42,670 nucleotides of DNA from Gemmataceae bacterium (GCA_019752375.1 JAIEMG010000194.1:1-42670), one strand, 5' to 3'; counted from the stretch's first letter, positions 1-9,153 are shown. Notes: generated from the sequence alone by a model not told the origin. Numbers and translations are program-made.

Positions 1-200
1 GGGTTGCCGTACTCGGCTACCCTGGGACCGACGCCACCCCACCTACCTACCCTGAAAGGGTTATGTAGCCGGATTGCGAGCGGTTTACGCAACCCCTTCA
101 GGGAGAGGGGTCAAGGATGCCGTCCACCCAGGGTAGCCGAGTACGGCAACCCTGGGCTGTGCCACGCAACCCCTTCGGGGTAAAGAAATACGCCGTAAAT
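1..200. repeat. Inverted-repeat-rich intergenic block
   Basis: Bases 1-26 are the exact reverse complement of bases 128-153 (core GCCGTACTCGGCTACCC), giving a perfect 26-bp inverted repeat about 100 bp apart. Short CCCCTTC-type hairpins lie between and just after the arms (around 90-110 and 168-182). No credible gene is present in 1-263. This looks like a dispersed planctomycete intergenic repeat cut by the window edge; its function is unknown. Confidence 0.7.
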
Positions 201-263
201 CCAGGAGGAGTCTCGGTCGAGGGCGCAACTTCAAAACTTGCGCGTCGGGTGAACGAGTGAGGG

Positions 264-1136
264 CTAACGAGCTGGTGCGGCGCAAGCTGGCGCTTCCACG
301 GTGATGCCGCGGAGGAAGTCGGCCAGGTCGGCGAAGCAAGCCGGGGAAATGGCGTGGCCGCAGCCGGGCATGAGGAAGAATCGCTTCGGTGCCGTAGCCG
401 CTTCGTAGAGACGCTGGGAAAGCGCTAACGGAATGAGCGTATCGCAATCGCCGTGGGCGATGAAGATCGGGCGGGTGCAGTTGCCGATCTTCGCCAGGTT
501 GTCGTAACGATTGCGCATCAGCCAGCGTGCCGGCACCCAGGGAAATTGACTCTGACCAACATCGGGGATCGAAGAAAAGGTGATCAGCAGCACGAGCGCC
601 CGGTGCGGCTGCCGTGTCGCGAGGTCGACGGCCACGCCGCCCCCCAGGGACTTGCCCAGCAGCACGATTTCGTCCGGCGGCACGCGTTGCGTCAGCCACG
701 CATACGCCGCATCGGCTGCCGCGTAACAGCCTGCCTCGGAGGGGCTGCCCTCGCTCTTGCCATAGCCGGGATAGTCGAAGGCAAGCACCGAGAGACCGAG
801 CGTCTGCTGCAGTTCCTTGATCAGCCCGAGTCGATGGCTGATGTTGCCTGCATTGCCGTGACAGTAGAGGATCGCGCCGCGTGCGTCCGGCTTGGGCGCC
901 CACCAGCCGTGAATCGACGTCCCGTCCGCCGTTTCCAGCGTCACGTCTTCCACGCCCGCGTTCGCCGGCGGTGCTTGCCAGTGAGCGCTGCTGGGCGTCG
1001 GATGGTAAACCAGCTTGTTCTCCAGAAACAGCAGCACGAGGACCACCCCGAGATAGACCGCGGACAGGCGCTTGAGCTGACGAAGGACCGTCATTGGCCT
1101 GGCTTTGGCTGCGGGCGGAGTGGGCGGCTGCGACAT
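264..1136 (-). CDS. Membrane-anchored alpha/beta hydrolase
   Basis: This is a 290-residue serine hydrolase of the alpha/beta fold, similar in layout to the BEM46/ABHD13 group. One N-terminal membrane segment (about residues 24-38) should anchor it with the catalytic domain outside the cytoplasm. The sequence shows an HGN oxyanion region (93-95), the nucleophile elbow GKSLGGG with Ser163, an acid site in HGDCD (Asp232 most likely) and His261 in GCGH, so the triad looks complete. The ATG at 1136 has AAGGA eight bases upstream and lies four bases beyond the lnt stop, so it is probably co-transcribed and translationally linked with lnt. The substrate cannot be read from the sequence; an esterase or lipase-like role at the membrane is an inference. 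Confidence 0.88.
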   Translation of the reverse strand: MSQPPTPPAAKARPMTVLRQLKRLSAVYLGVVLVLLFLENKLVYHPTPSSAHWQAPPANAGVEDVTLETADGTSIHGWWAPKPDARGAILYCHGNAGNISHRLGLIKELQQTLGLSVLAFDYPGYGKSEGSPSEAGCYAAADAAYAWLTQRVPPDEIVLLGKSLGGGVAVDLATRQPHRALVLLITFSSIPDVGQSQFPWVPARWLMRNRYDNLAKIGNCTRPIFIAHGDCDTLIPLALSQRLYEAATAPKRFFLMPGCGHAISPACFADLADFLRGITVEAPACAAPAR

Positions 1137-1140
1137 GACG

Positions 1141-2946
1141 TCATTCCTTGCGCGGCCGGATCACGGCCAGGATCAGTCCCACTCCTATTATGGCCCAGGA
1201 AAGCCCCGGAAGCCAGTCGCCCAGGCGCGCATAGAGACTGCCGCGCTGATCGATGGGAATGGTCGCCAGGAACACGCCGGGCACTTTCTTGTAGCGGCCC
1301 CATTCCGCCACCGGCAAGGCGGGACCGCGGCCATCGCTGGAGTAGACCGGCCATTCGCCCCCCAATCCCGCGTTGAGCTTCGTCGGCGCCAGCACGCGTC
1401 CATTGCTGTCGACCACGCCGGAAATGCCCATGTTCACGGCCCGCGCCACGGCACGGCGGCACTCGATGGCACGGAACCGGCAGATTGCCAGGTGTTGCTC
1501 GTGCTCGCTGGTACCGTCGAACCAGCCGTCGTTGGAGATGTTGATAAGGAAATCGACGGGCGGACCGTCCGCGTCCGCGCGGACGTACTGCCGGGCCAGG
1601 GACGGGTCGGTGTCCTCGTAACAAATGACGACGCCGAAGCGGTACTGGCCGAGCGAAAAGCGCGTGAAGTGTTCCCCCGCCGCGACGCTGTAGTCGTAGT
1701 CGTAGGGAGCGAACTCGTTCATCCACGGCAGCCATTCGCGGAACGGCACGAACTCGCCAAACGGGACGCGGTGGATCTTGTCGTAGCGCCCGCCCCGGCC
1801 GGCATCGGATTGAACCAGCACGGCGGAGTTGTAACGACGGTGTTGCCCGTCCATGCCATGCACCTCGGCGTTCATGCCGAGCAGCACGTTCGTGCTCCAG
1901 CGTCGCGCGACGAGATGGGCCAATTCCTTGGCGTGGTCGCACTTCGTTCGCCCATCCGCCGATAGCTGCTCCACGGGAACGTCCGCTTCGTTCCAGTCGT
2001 CGGGGTAGCTCGTTTCCGGCCAGACGATCAGCGCCGGCCGGGGTCGTTGGAGCGAGGCGGTGTCGCTGAGATCGCGGTTATGTTCCACGATGATCTTGCC
2101 TGCGTCCGGCGTGTTGAGATTGCGCAAACGCTGGTCGAGGTTGCTCTGAATCAGCGCGATGCGTGGCCCTTCGGCGAAATTGTCGTCCTGGAGACGATAC
2201 GCTCCGTACGCCAGCGCTCCACCCAGAAGCAGGAGCACGGCAAGGGACTGAGCGAACAGCGCGATTGGTCGGGTACTTTCCGGGAGTCCGGGCAACGCGA
2301 GCAGGCGTCGATACCATCCAACTCGGCAAAGCCAGGCGACGAGCAGCCCGTTGCAGGCAGCAATCAGGACCGTTACGCCGTAGGCACCGCCCAGGTCGGC
2401 GATCTGCGTCAGGTATAAGTAGTCGTGCTGCGAGTGCGACAGGAAGTACCAGGGAAAGCCGCCGAGGAAGTGGCCGCGAAAATACTCCACCGCCGTCCAG
2501 ACGACCGGCACCGTCACAACCAGAGGCCAGCGTGTCCGCCGATCGAGAATTCGCAAGAGGAAGAAGCCCAGCACCGTGAACAGCGAGCAATGGATCGACA
2601 GTCCAATCCAGGTGAAGTACATCCGATCGTCGGCGACACGCATCCACTGGATTGCCGCAATGTAGAACACCAGCGCCGAGACCCAGACGCTGACATAGAC
2701 GCGCCGGCGTCCTTCGGCACGGACCAGGCTTAGCATCGGCACCAGGGCGACCCATGCCAGCCAGCCGCACGCGACCGGAAAGTAGCAGAGCCAAAGCAGC
2801 ACGCTGCTGGTGAGGGCCAGACCCAGGGCGGCCTTGAGCGAGACGCGCTCGGGACGTGGAGCATTGTCGCCCTTCGGCGTTCTGGCAGCCGCGCCATCCT
2901 TGGCAGGCACGCTGGTCGTTCGCAGTTCCTGGGTTTCCGTCGTCAT
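1141..2946 (-). CDS. lnt: Apolipoprotein N-acyltransferase
   Basis: Lnt transfers a third acyl chain from phospholipid to the N-terminal cysteine of lipoproteins in the cytoplasmic membrane. The 601-residue protein has a hydrophobic N-terminal half with several membrane segments (about 38-250) and a nitrilase-fold domain (about 262-570), then a last membrane segment (about 582-596). The nitrilase triad is visible: Glu311 in WPETSYPDD, Lys390 in RYDKIHRVPFGEF and Cys442 in VICYED. I chose the ATG at 2946 because GAGGA precedes it; an in-frame upstream ATG at 3006 has no good ribosome site. It is the first gene of a two-gene unit with the hydrolase. Family assignment is firm from the triad and topology. 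Confidence 0.93.
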   Translation of the reverse strand: MTTETQELRTTSVPAKDGAAARTPKGDNAPRPERVSLKAALGLALTSSVLLWLCYFPVACGWLAWVALVPMLSLVRAEGRRRVYVSVWVSALVFYIAAIQWMRVADDRMYFTWIGLSIHCSLFTVLGFFLLRILDRRTRWPLVVTVPVVWTAVEYFRGHFLGGFPWYFLSHSQHDYLYLTQIADLGGAYGVTVLIAACNGLLVAWLCRVGWYRRLLALPGLPESTRPIALFAQSLAVLLLLGGALAYGAYRLQDDNFAEGPRIALIQSNLDQRLRNLNTPDAGKIIVEHNRDLSDTASLQRPRPALIVWPETSYPDDWNEADVPVEQLSADGRTKCDHAKELAHLVARRWSTNVLLGMNAEVHGMDGQHRRYNSAVLVQSDAGRGGRYDKIHRVPFGEFVPFREWLPWMNEFAPYDYDYSVAAGEHFTRFSLGQYRFGVVICYEDTDPSLARQYVRADADGPPVDFLINISNDGWFDGTSEHEQHLAICRFRAIECRRAVARAVNMGISGVVDSNGRVLAPTKLNAGLGGEWPVYSSDGRGPALPVAEWGRYKKVPGVFLATIPIDQRGSLYARLGDWLPGLSWAIIGVGLILAVIRPRKE

Positions 2947-3012
2947 GACGAGGTCCTCGTGAATCGAACCGCAAAGGGCTCCGCGCTGCATCGAGCGGAA
3001 TGCCAACGCATA

Positions 3013-3141
3013 AATGCCTAATTTCTAATGACTAATGTCTAAACAATGACGAATGATCCAAGCCGCAACTCCTCGCGCGTAGACCTGGAGCGGACATTGG
3101 GTATTGGTCATTCCTTAGGCATTCGTCCTTCGTCATTAATC
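3013..3141. repeat. Dispersed ATTCGTCATT-type intergenic repeat
   Basis: The lnt-moeA gap carries divergent copies of a repeat built from alternating (C)ATTCGTC and TCATTAG units. Copies on one strand (about 3013-3055, as AATGACGAATGA) face copies on the other (about 3103-3141, as TAGGCATTCGTCCTTCGTC). The same family occurs near 20.1, 38.8, 42.4 and 42.65 kb. It is non-coding and not CRISPR-like because there are no unique spacers of fixed length. Confidence 0.65.
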
Positions 3142-3172
3142 CTCGACGTTGAAGAGCAAAACAGCGGCAGTA

Positions 3173-4378
3173 TCAGGGGGTGTCGCAGATCAGGACCGGG
3201 AAACGCTGTCCTTGCCGATGTTGATGGTCCCCGGCCGGGAAGAGGACGAAGGCGTTCGTTCCCGAAAGGGCGCGCAAGTCCGCGGAGCCGAACCACGGCA
3301 CCGGACGCACGCGCCAGCCATCGTCCGCGACATCCAGCCGCGCCGGGTAGTAGGTCGGCCGATCGGTCTTGTACGCGAAGTCGTCGCCCAGGGGCAACGG
3401 CCTCATCCGTGGCGCGGAATCCGCGTGGCCCATCAGCCGTCGTACCGCCGGTCGAACGAACAACTCGAAGCAGACCAATGAGCTGACCGGGTTGCCCGGC
3501 AGCCCGAAGACCAGCGTGCTCCCGCGCGTTCCGAAAAAGATCGGCTTGCCCGGCTTCATTTCGACCTTGTGAAAATGGGCCCCGACGCCGAGGTCGGCGA
3601 GCACGCCGGGCACCAGGTCGAGCTTGCCGGCCGAGACACCGCCGGAAAGCACCAGCACCGGGGCCCGCAGTCCTTCGTCGATCAGCGGGCGCAGGCTGTC
3701 GACCCGATCGCGGCCGATGCCGAGGTAGTGGGGCGCCGCGCCGGCGCGGCGAACCTGGGCCAGCAGCATTGGCGCGTTGCTATTTCGAATCTGTCCTGGC
3801 CCTGGCATCTGGGGGGCTTCGACCACCTCGTCGCCGGTCGAGAGAACCGCGACGCGCGGCCGGGGCACGAGCCGAGCCTCGGCGCGCCCCACGGTGGCAA
3901 GCAGCCCGAGGTCCTGGGGGCCGAGCACCGCACCGGTTTTGAGGACGACGTCGCCACGGCGCATTTCGCGGCCGCGATAGAGGATGTTCTGGCCCGGCTT
4001 CACGGGTGCATCGGCGATCTCGACGCGATGGCCGTCGAGAAGTCGCGTGCATTCCACCTTGACCACCCCATCGGCGTCGGCGGGCAACGGCGCCCCAGTC
4101 ATGATCCGCGTCGCCTGGCCGGCGGCTACCGGCAGCCTGGGTGTCTGGCCGGCCATCACTTCCTCGATGACTGTCAGGACGCCGTTGCCTTGCGGCAGGT
4201 CAGCGCTGCGCACCGCGTAACCGTCCATCATCGACTTGTCGTAGGGCGGTATGTCCAGATCGCTGGCGATGTCCTCGGCAAGCATGAGGCCGAGCGCATC
4301 GTCCAACCGCATCAACTCCGCCGGCAATGGCCGGGCGTGTTGCAGCACCAAGTTCTGGGCCTCGATGACGGTAAGCAT
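3173..4378 (-). CDS. moeA: Molybdopterin molybdenumtransferase
   Basis: MoeA inserts molybdate into adenylylated molybdopterin, the last general step of molybdenum cofactor synthesis in the cytoplasm. At 401 residues it has the usual family length. Visible family signatures are the MMDGYAV segment (50-56), TGDE (181-184), IRNSN (197-201), SGGVSAG (245-251), KPGKP (275-279) and GLPGNPVS (292-299), followed by the small C-terminal beta domain. The ATG at 4378 gives the canonical MoeA N-terminus. No other moa/mob/moe gene is in the window, so it stands alone, separated from lnt by a repeat-filled gap. I see no frameshift or missing core motif. Confidence 0.95.
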   Translation of the reverse strand: MLTVIEAQNLVLQHARPLPAELMRLDDALGLMLAEDIASDLDIPPYDKSMMDGYAVRSADLPQGNGVLTVIEEVMAGQTPRLPVAAGQATRIMTGAPLPADADGVVKVECTRLLDGHRVEIADAPVKPGQNILYRGREMRRGDVVLKTGAVLGPQDLGLLATVGRAEARLVPRPRVAVLSTGDEVVEAPQMPGPGQIRNSNAPMLLAQVRRAGAAPHYLGIGRDRVDSLRPLIDEGLRAPVLVLSGGVSAGKLDLVPGVLADLGVGAHFHKVEMKPGKPIFFGTRGSTLVFGLPGNPVSSLVCFELFVRPAVRRLMGHADSAPRMRPLPLGDDFAYKTDRPTYYPARLDVADDGWRVRPVPWFGSADLRALSGTNAFVLFPAGDHQHRQGQRFPVLICDTP

Positions 4379-4574
4379 GAGCGGATTGTAGCATCCGGTG
4401 CCATATGCCGCCTAGTCGAGCGCAAGGTCTACCGCTGGCATCATCACTTGCAGGGTTTCGAGCGCGCCTCCTGTGGGGCACGTTTTTGAGGTGCCTGGCG
4501 GGAAGCAGACGGCACGCCAAAAAACATGCTCCGTACACTCATCCCTGGTTGGCATCTTTTCCGGCCAGATCAGC

Positions 4575-4619
4575 TTGACCCTCTGTGCGCCGTGGCTAGA
4601 ATAAATAAGTAATTGCTTA
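4575..4619 (+). promoter_or_regulatory. Putative sigma70 promoter with overlapping palindrome
   Basis: TTGACC (4575-4580) and TAGAAT (4597-4602) are separated by 16 bases and point toward the stress-protein operon at 4796. The imperfect palindrome TAAGTAATTGCTTA (4606-4619) falls over the expected start of transcription and could be an operator. The rest of the 416-base gap between moeA and 4796 holds no gene that I can support; the leader would be about 185 bases long. Confidence 0.45.
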
Positions 4620-4795
4620 TCCGATCGCGTTTCCCTTCACGCGACCCAACAAATCGGCAACGCATTTCCCTCTCGTTGCCCAGCAATCCGCGTTGCCCGC
4701 ATTTTCAGTCTCGAATCGTCACCGGAAACGGCAGCGTTTGCCATCCAGTTTGAGGTCCGCGTTGGACCTCTTCCTCATCCACGGAGGAACCGGTC

Positions 4796-5272
4796 ATGGT
4801 ACCGATTCAGTGCATCCTGCATCCGACCGATTTTTCGCAGTCCTCGGACTACGCCTTCCGACTGGCTTGCTCTCTGGCCCGCGACCATGGCGCCGTCGTC
4901 GTCCATTTGCACGTCATGCCGTCGTTCCGCGTCTATGGCGGCGAGATGGGGGCCGTTGTTGTGCCGGAACACGATCCCGACACACTGCTGGAGAAGCTCC
5001 ACGACTTGCAGCCACCCGGCGCCTTGCGTGTCGAGCCGCGCGTCGAGGAAGGCAACCCCGTTACCCGCATCCTGGAGACGGCCGAAGAGATCGGCTGCGA
5101 CCTGATCGTCATGGGCACGCACGGGCGGACGGGCCTCACTCGGCTGCTGATGGGCAGTGTGGCCGATCGGGTCGTCCGCAAGGCTCCCTGTCCCGTCCTC
5201 ACCGTCAAGGCGCCCCTTCGCCTCAAAGAGTCGGAGTTCAGTCACGTGCTGGAAGGGGCAACCGCGCCCTAA
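4796..5272 (+). CDS. Universal stress protein (UspA family)
   Basis: A single-domain 158-residue Usp protein, expected to be cytoplasmic and nucleotide-binding. It shows the N-terminal strand with Asp12 (ILHPTDFS) and the ATP-binding signature G-x2-G-x9-G-S at Gly107, Gly110, Gly120 and Ser121, followed by the APCPVLTV strand typical of the family. The ATG has GGAGGA about ten bases upstream. It is first in a cluster with three small genes (5297, 5484, 5927) that ends at a strong terminator near 6153, so a stress- or stationary-phase-linked operon is plausible but inferred. UspA-type proteins are general survival factors and their exact role here is not predictable. Confidence 0.92.
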   Translation: MVPIQCILHPTDFSQSSDYAFRLACSLARDHGAVVVHLHVMPSFRVYGGEMGAVVVPEHDPDTLLEKLHDLQPPGALRVEPRVEEGNPVTRILETAEEIGCDLIVMGTHGRTGLTRLLMGSVADRVVRKAPCPVLTVKAPLRLKESEFSHVLEGATAP

Positions 5273-5296
5273 CCTATTCTTTAGGGAGGATGAACC

Positions 5297-5473
5297 ATGC
5301 CTTACTGCGAGTACCGGTGCGATGAGTGCGGTGAACGATTCGACGTCATGATGAGCTACGACGAGGACGAACCGCAGCCGGACGAACGCTGTCCGCGCTG
5401 CGACAGCCAGGAAGTGGATCGCGTGCCGATAGACCTGGCGACGACCATGTTGAGACCGCTTCAAGAAAGGTGA
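5297..5473 (+). CDS. FmdB-type zinc-ribbon mini-protein
   Basis: A 58-residue protein starting MPYCEYRCDECGERFDV. Four zinc-ribbon cysteines appear as CDEC (Cys8, Cys11) and CPRC (Cys32, Cys35), with an acidic stretch between. This is the layout of the FmdB regulatory/zinc-ribbon family, although the first pair is preceded by an extra Cys4. AGGGAGGA lies a few bases upstream of the ATG. The stop TGA is embedded in AAAGGTGA, the likely ribosome site of the next gene, which suggests translational coupling. Its role is unknown; FmdB-like ribbons are often placed in stress or metabolic operons without a proven function. Confidence 0.8.
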   Translation: MPYCEYRCDECGERFDVMMSYDEDEPQPDERCPRCDSQEVDRVPIDLATTMLRPLQER

Positions 5474-5483
5474 CGGTGCGATC

Positions 5484-5807
5484 ATGTTGCAAACGGCAAT
5501 CGTTCGTGCCCCGGTAACGTCCGACAACTGGGAAGACTTTGTGAGCACGATCAAGGCCCGCGACCAGCGGCGTGAGCTGCGGGTAGGCGACGTCATCAGT
5601 CATTTCTACGACGAAGACTTCGACAGCCAGGAAATCGAGGTGATGATCCTGCACAACCATCGCCGGGCAGCCGTCTGCTATTACGACGGCGACTCGGAAT
5701 GGGGCGACTGGGACGAACTGGAGCAGGTGATCGTGCTGGACGACCCCGACCTGTGGGGCCGAAAAGTGCGTCTCGATCGTTACGGACATCCCGTCGTATT
5801 CGAATGA
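5484..5807 (+). CDS. Conserved-looking hypothetical protein
   Basis: I do not recognise this 107-residue protein. It is acidic (many Asp and Glu), soluble, and has no signal peptide or membrane segment. Residues about 35-75 carry a run of alternating hydrophobic and acidic residues with aromatics, which reads like a small beta-rich domain. It starts ten bases after the FmdB-like gene, and its ribosome site AAGGTGA overlaps that gene's stop, so it is very likely part of the same operon. Codon use matches its neighbours. It is more likely real than an artefact because of the spacing and the intact frame between two other small genes. Confidence 0.65.
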   Translation: MLQTAIVRAPVTSDNWEDFVSTIKARDQRRELRVGDVISHFYDEDFDSQEIEVMILHNHRRAAVCYYDGDSEWGDWDELEQVIVLDDPDLWGRKVRLDRYGHPVVFE

Positions 5808-5926
5808 GCGCGCGGAACGCCAAGAATTCACTCCCCCGTGGGACGGCTTGCCCAGGCCGCCCCGCGGGATTCTGCGCGAACGGTCTTTGACCGGAAAGCG
5901 TAGAATGTTCAAGGAGGTGAACAACG

Positions 5927-6097
5927 ATGTTCAATTTCATTCAACGCCTGTTCCGCCGCGGTCCGAGTGAACCCACGGCCCCCGTAATGCCCCAAAAGAA
6001 GTCTTCCACGCTTCTGCGTCTGCAGACCAGCTGCGCTCGCGACTCCATCGTCCGCGAACTGAAGACCGCCCGCTTCCAGACTCGCAACTCCCGCTGA
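5927..6097 (+). CDS. Small basic hypothetical protein
   Basis: A 56-residue, strongly basic ORF beginning MFNFIQRLFRRGPSEP and ending QTRNSR. It has a near-perfect ribosome site AAGGAGGTGA at 5911-5920, six bases before the ATG, and a strong intrinsic terminator 18 bases after the stop. These two signals support a real short gene even though I know no homologue. The hydrophobic, Arg-rich start resembles an amphipathic membrane-associating helix. It closes the Usp cluster. No function can be assigned. Confidence 0.6.
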   Translation: MFNFIQRLFRRGPSEPTAPVMPQKKSSTLLRLQTSCARDSIVRELKTARFQTRNSR

Positions 6098-6115
6098 ACG
6101 GTCTTCCGTTCCCCC

Positions 6116-6153
6116 GGCCCTGGTCCTCTCTCCCGAAGGACTGGGGCCTTTTT
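6116..6153 (+). terminator. Intrinsic terminator of the Usp operon
   Basis: A 12-bp stem (6116-6127 with 6137-6148, two G-U pairs) with a nine-base loop is followed by five T residues (6149-6153). It sits directly after the small gene ending at 6097. Confidence 0.8.
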
Positions 6154-6234
6154 CATTTGGCGCCGCTGCCTCGAAGGGCTATCCTCCCACCCAGCCACGA
6201 CGCCGGTTCGCTCTGCGTCGCTTGTGGCCGCATG

Positions 6235-6279
6235 TCCCCGACGGCTGACTCGCAAAGGCATCCGTCGGGGATGCTTTTT
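6235..6279 (+). promoter_or_regulatory. Two mutually exclusive hairpins ending in a T-tract
   Basis: Arm TCCCCGACGG (6235-6244) pairs perfectly with CCGTCGGGGA (6262-6271). An alternative hairpin, GCATCC (6258-6263) with GGATGC (6269-6274), is followed directly by TTTTT (6275-6279). The second is a terminator and the first would prevent it from forming. This may simply be a second terminator after the Usp operon, or an attenuator ahead of phosphoglucomutase 210 bases downstream. No gene is seen elsewhere in 6098-6489. Confidence 0.45.
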
Positions 6280-6489
6280 GCGCCCATCTCCCGGAATTTG
6301 CCCTTATGTCGCCAGTGAAGAATCGATAGCGATCGGCCCGCGCCAGTGGCCTGTCGGCGCACGACTTCAATAATAACCGCAGGACGTCCGAGCGCGGTTG
6401 CTTCGTAGGGTACGCTCTACGGGCCGAGGCGGCCACAATGCCCGTGTTCAAATACGGAGCCTGGGAACGAGAAGGAAGAGGAGAGACTC

Positions 6490-8139
6490 ATGGCGATTTC
6501 CCCCCTCGCGGGTAAGCCGGCGCCGAAGGACTTGCTCATCGACGTGGCCAAGCTCGAGCGCGCTTACTACGAGCGCCGACCGGATCCCGCGGATCCGAAC
6601 CAGTGCGTCGCCTTCGGCACCAGTGGCCATCGCGGCACGCCGCTGCACAGCACCTTTACCGAGGCGCATATCCTCGCCATTACGCAGGCGATCTGCGACT
6701 ACCGGCGTGCCCAGGGCTTCGATGGCCCGCTCTACATGGGCAAGGACACACACGCTCTGTCCGCACCGGCGCAGCGGACGGCCCTGGAAGTGCTGACGGC
6801 GAATGGCGTGGAGACCGTGATCCAGCGCGACGACGGCGTGACGCCCACGCCCGTCATCTCCCGCGCCATCCTCGTCTACAACCAGGGCCGCAAGGACCAC
6901 CTCGCCGACGGCATCATCATCACTCCATCGCACAACCCGCCAGAGGACGGCGGCTTCAAATACAATCCGCCCAACGGCGGCCCGGCCGAATCCGATATTA
7001 CCCGCACGATCCAGGACCGCGCCAACGGCCTCCTTCGTGGTGGAAATGGCGACGTGAAGCGGACGCCCATCGCAGCCGCGATGAAGGCGGCGACCACGCA
7101 CCTGGAAGACTACGTCCTTCCGTATGTGAATGACCTGAAGAATGTCATCGACATGGAAGCGATTCGCGCTGCCGGCCTGAAGCTCGGCGTGGACCCGCTT
7201 GGCGGCGCCGCCCGGCATTACTGGGAGCCGATCCGCGAAATCTACGGACTCGACATCACCGTCGTGAACCCAAAAATCGATCCGACCTTCTCGTTCATGA
7301 CCGTTGATCACGACGGCAAGATCCGCATGGACTGCTCCAGTCCCTATGCCATGGCGAGCCTGGTGAGCTTCAAGGACCGCTTCCGCGTTGCATTCGCCAA
7401 CGATCCGGATTCGGATCGGCACGGTATCGTCACGCCATCGGCCGGCCTCATGAACCCAAACCACTTCCTGGCCGTGGCGATCCAATATCTGCTGATGCAT
7501 CGTCCACAATGGCCGACGTCCGCCGTCGTCGGCAAGACGCTGGTCAGCAGCGGCATGATCGATCGCGTGGTGGCGAAACTGGGCCGCACGCTGAGCGAGG
7601 TGCCGGTCGGTTTCAAGTGGTTCGCGCCGGGCCTGTTCGACGGTTCCTGCTGCTTCGGCGGCGAGGAAAGCGCCGGCGCCAGCTTCCTGCGACGAGACGG
7701 CACCGTGTGGACGACCGACAAGGATGGTCCGATCATGGACCTGCTCGCTGCCGAGATCACGGCACGCACCGGCAAGGATCCCGGCGAGCATTACCGCGAT
7801 CTGGCGGCCGAGTTCGGCACGTCGTACTACACGCGCATCGACGCCGCAGCCACGCCCGAGGAGAAGTCGTTGCTGGGCGAGCTGTCGCCGGATGCAGTGA
7901 AGGAAGCCGAACTGGCGGGTGAAGCAATCACCGCCAAGCTGACGCGTGCCCCGGGGAACAATGCGCCGATCGGCGGCCTGAAAGTCGTGTCGGCCAATGG
8001 CTGGTTCGCGGCTCGGCCGTCCGGCACGGAGAATATCTATAAAATCTACGCGGAGAGCTTCCGCGACGAGAAGCACCTGCAAGCCATCGTCACCGAAGCC
8101 CAGAAAATCGTCGGCAACGCCCTGGCACGCGGGGCATGA
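6490..8139 (+). CDS. pgm: Phosphoglucomutase (alpha-D-glucose phosphate-specific)
   Basis: This enzyme interconverts glucose 1-phosphate and glucose 6-phosphate, linking glycogen and polysaccharide synthesis to glycolysis in the cytoplasm. The 549-residue protein has all four family sites: the N-terminal TSGHRG segment (44-49), the phosphoserine loop TPSHNP with Ser147, the metal loop DPDSDRHG (Asp305, Asp307, Asp309) and the sugar-binding GGEESAG (390-396). The C-terminal phosphate-binding [10 protein letters not shown] is also present. GAGGAGA lies upstream of the ATG. The next gene (8165) follows after 25 bases, so the two are probably co-transcribed. Length matches bacterial glucose-specific mutases rather than the shorter phosphomannomutases. 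Confidence 0.95.
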   Translation: MAISPLAGKPAPKDLLIDVAKLERAYYERRPDPADPNQCVAFGTSGHRGTPLHSTFTEAHILAITQAICDYRRAQGFDGPLYMGKDTHALSAPAQRTALEVLTANGVETVIQRDDGVTPTPVISRAILVYNQGRKDHLADGIIITPSHNPPEDGGFKYNPPNGGPAESDITRTIQDRANGLLRGGNGDVKRTPIAAAMKAATTHLEDYVLPYVNDLKNVIDMEAIRAAGLKLGVDPLGGAARHYWEPIREIYGLDITVVNPKIDPTFSFMTVDHDGKIRMDCSSPYAMASLVSFKDRFRVAFANDPDSDRHGIVTPSAGLMNPNHFLAVAIQYLLMHRPQWPTSAVVGKTLVSSGMIDRVVAKLGRTLSEVPVGFKWFAPGLFDGSCCFGGEESAGASFLRRDGTVWTTDKDGPIMDLLAAEITARTGKDPGEHYRDLAAEFGTSYYTRIDAAATPEEKSLLGELSPDAVKEAELAGEAITAKLTRAPGNNAPIGGLKVVSANGWFAARPSGTENIYKIYAESFRDEKHLQAIVTEAQKIVGNALARGA

Positions 8140-8164
8140 CATTCCCTTTCAAGGAGACGGCACC

Positions 8165-9079
8165 ATGAGCGTGGGATTCGATCAGCCCCTGTACATCCTG
8201 CCCTTCGACCATCGCGGCTCGTTCCAGACGAAGATGTTCGGCTGGAAGGGCACGCTGACGCCCGAACAGACCGAAGAGATCGCCAAGGCCAAGCAGGTGA
8301 TCTACGACGGCTTCAAGGCCGCCCTTGCCGCCGGCGTGGCAAAGCAAAAGGCCGGCATCCTCGTCGATGAGCAGTTCGGCGCCGCCATTCTGCGCGATGC
8401 AGCCAAGAACGGTTATTCGACCTCCTGCCCCGCCGAGAAGAGCGGCCAGGACGAGTTCGATTTCGAGTATGGCGAGGACTTCGGCAAGCACATCGATCTG
8501 TTCAATCCGACGTTTTGCAAGGTGCTGGTGCGCTACAATCCCGACGGCGAAAAGGCGCTGAACCAGCGCCAGGCCGCACGCTTGAAGCGTCTATCTGACT
8601 ACCTCCATGGCAGCAAACGCCTGTTCATGTTCGAGTTGCTGGTACCGCCCGAGCCCGCCCAGCTCGACAAGGTCAAGGGCGACAAAAAGAAGTACGATCT
8701 CGAGCTCCGGCCCCAGCTGATGGTCAAGTCGATCGAGGAGATGCAGGACCAGGGAGTCGAGGCCGACGTCTGGAAGATCGAGGGCCTGGACAAGCGGGAG
8801 GACTGCGAAAAGATCGTGGCCGTCGCACGGCGGAAGGGCCGCGACAAGGTCGGCTGCATCATCCTGGGTCGCGGCGAGGACGACAAGAAGGTCCGCGAGT
8901 GGCTGGCGACGGCAGCCCACGTGCCCGGATTCATCGGCTTTGCCGTCGGCCGCACGACCTTCTGGGACCCGCTTGTGGACTGGCGCGCTGGCAAGCTGAC
9001 ACGCGAAGCCGCGGTCGCCGAAGTGGCGCGTCGCTATCGGGAGTGGGTGGATATCTTCGAAAAGGCGAAGTCGTCGTGA
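8165..9079 (+). CDS. DUF2090/IolC-type class I aldolase-like protein
   Basis: A 304-residue protein resembling the C-terminal DUF2090 domain of 2-deoxy-5-keto-gluconate-6-phosphate kinase/aldolase proteins (IolC-IolJ type), here without the kinase domain. It opens with YILPFDHRGSF, has KAGILVDEQFG near residue 60 and carries a likely Schiff-base lysine on a barrel strand (VWKIEG). It ends with GFAVGRTTFWDPL, a typical phosphate-binding strand of these barrels. I start it at the ATG at 8165 because AAGGAGA precedes it; the longer in-frame extension overlaps pgm. Its position after pgm suggests sugar-phosphate or sugar-acid metabolism. The exact substrate is not certain; myo-inositol breakdown is one option, but no iol genes are nearby. 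Confidence 0.8.
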   Translation: MSVGFDQPLYILPFDHRGSFQTKMFGWKGTLTPEQTEEIAKAKQVIYDGFKAALAAGVAKQKAGILVDEQFGAAILRDAAKNGYSTSCPAEKSGQDEFDFEYGEDFGKHIDLFNPTFCKVLVRYNPDGEKALNQRQAARLKRLSDYLHGSKRLFMFELLVPPEPAQLDKVKGDKKKYDLELRPQLMVKSIEEMQDQGVEADVWKIEGLDKREDCEKIVAVARRKGRDKVGCIILGRGEDDKKVREWLATAAHVPGFIGFAVGRTTFWDPLVDWRAGKLTREAAVAEVARRYREWVDIFEKAKSS

Positions 9080-9153
9080 TTGGATTGCCGTGCCGAGGAC
9101 CACGGCAGCCGGCCACTCAACCGGTTGCCGTTGTGGTGCACAAGGAGTACCGA

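Noticed and set aside
6448..8142. 564-codon open frame on the minus strand
   Set aside because: It is fully antisense to phosphoglucomutase, which has all catalytic motifs; the frame stays open because of GC-rich codon bias and its translation shows no known domain.
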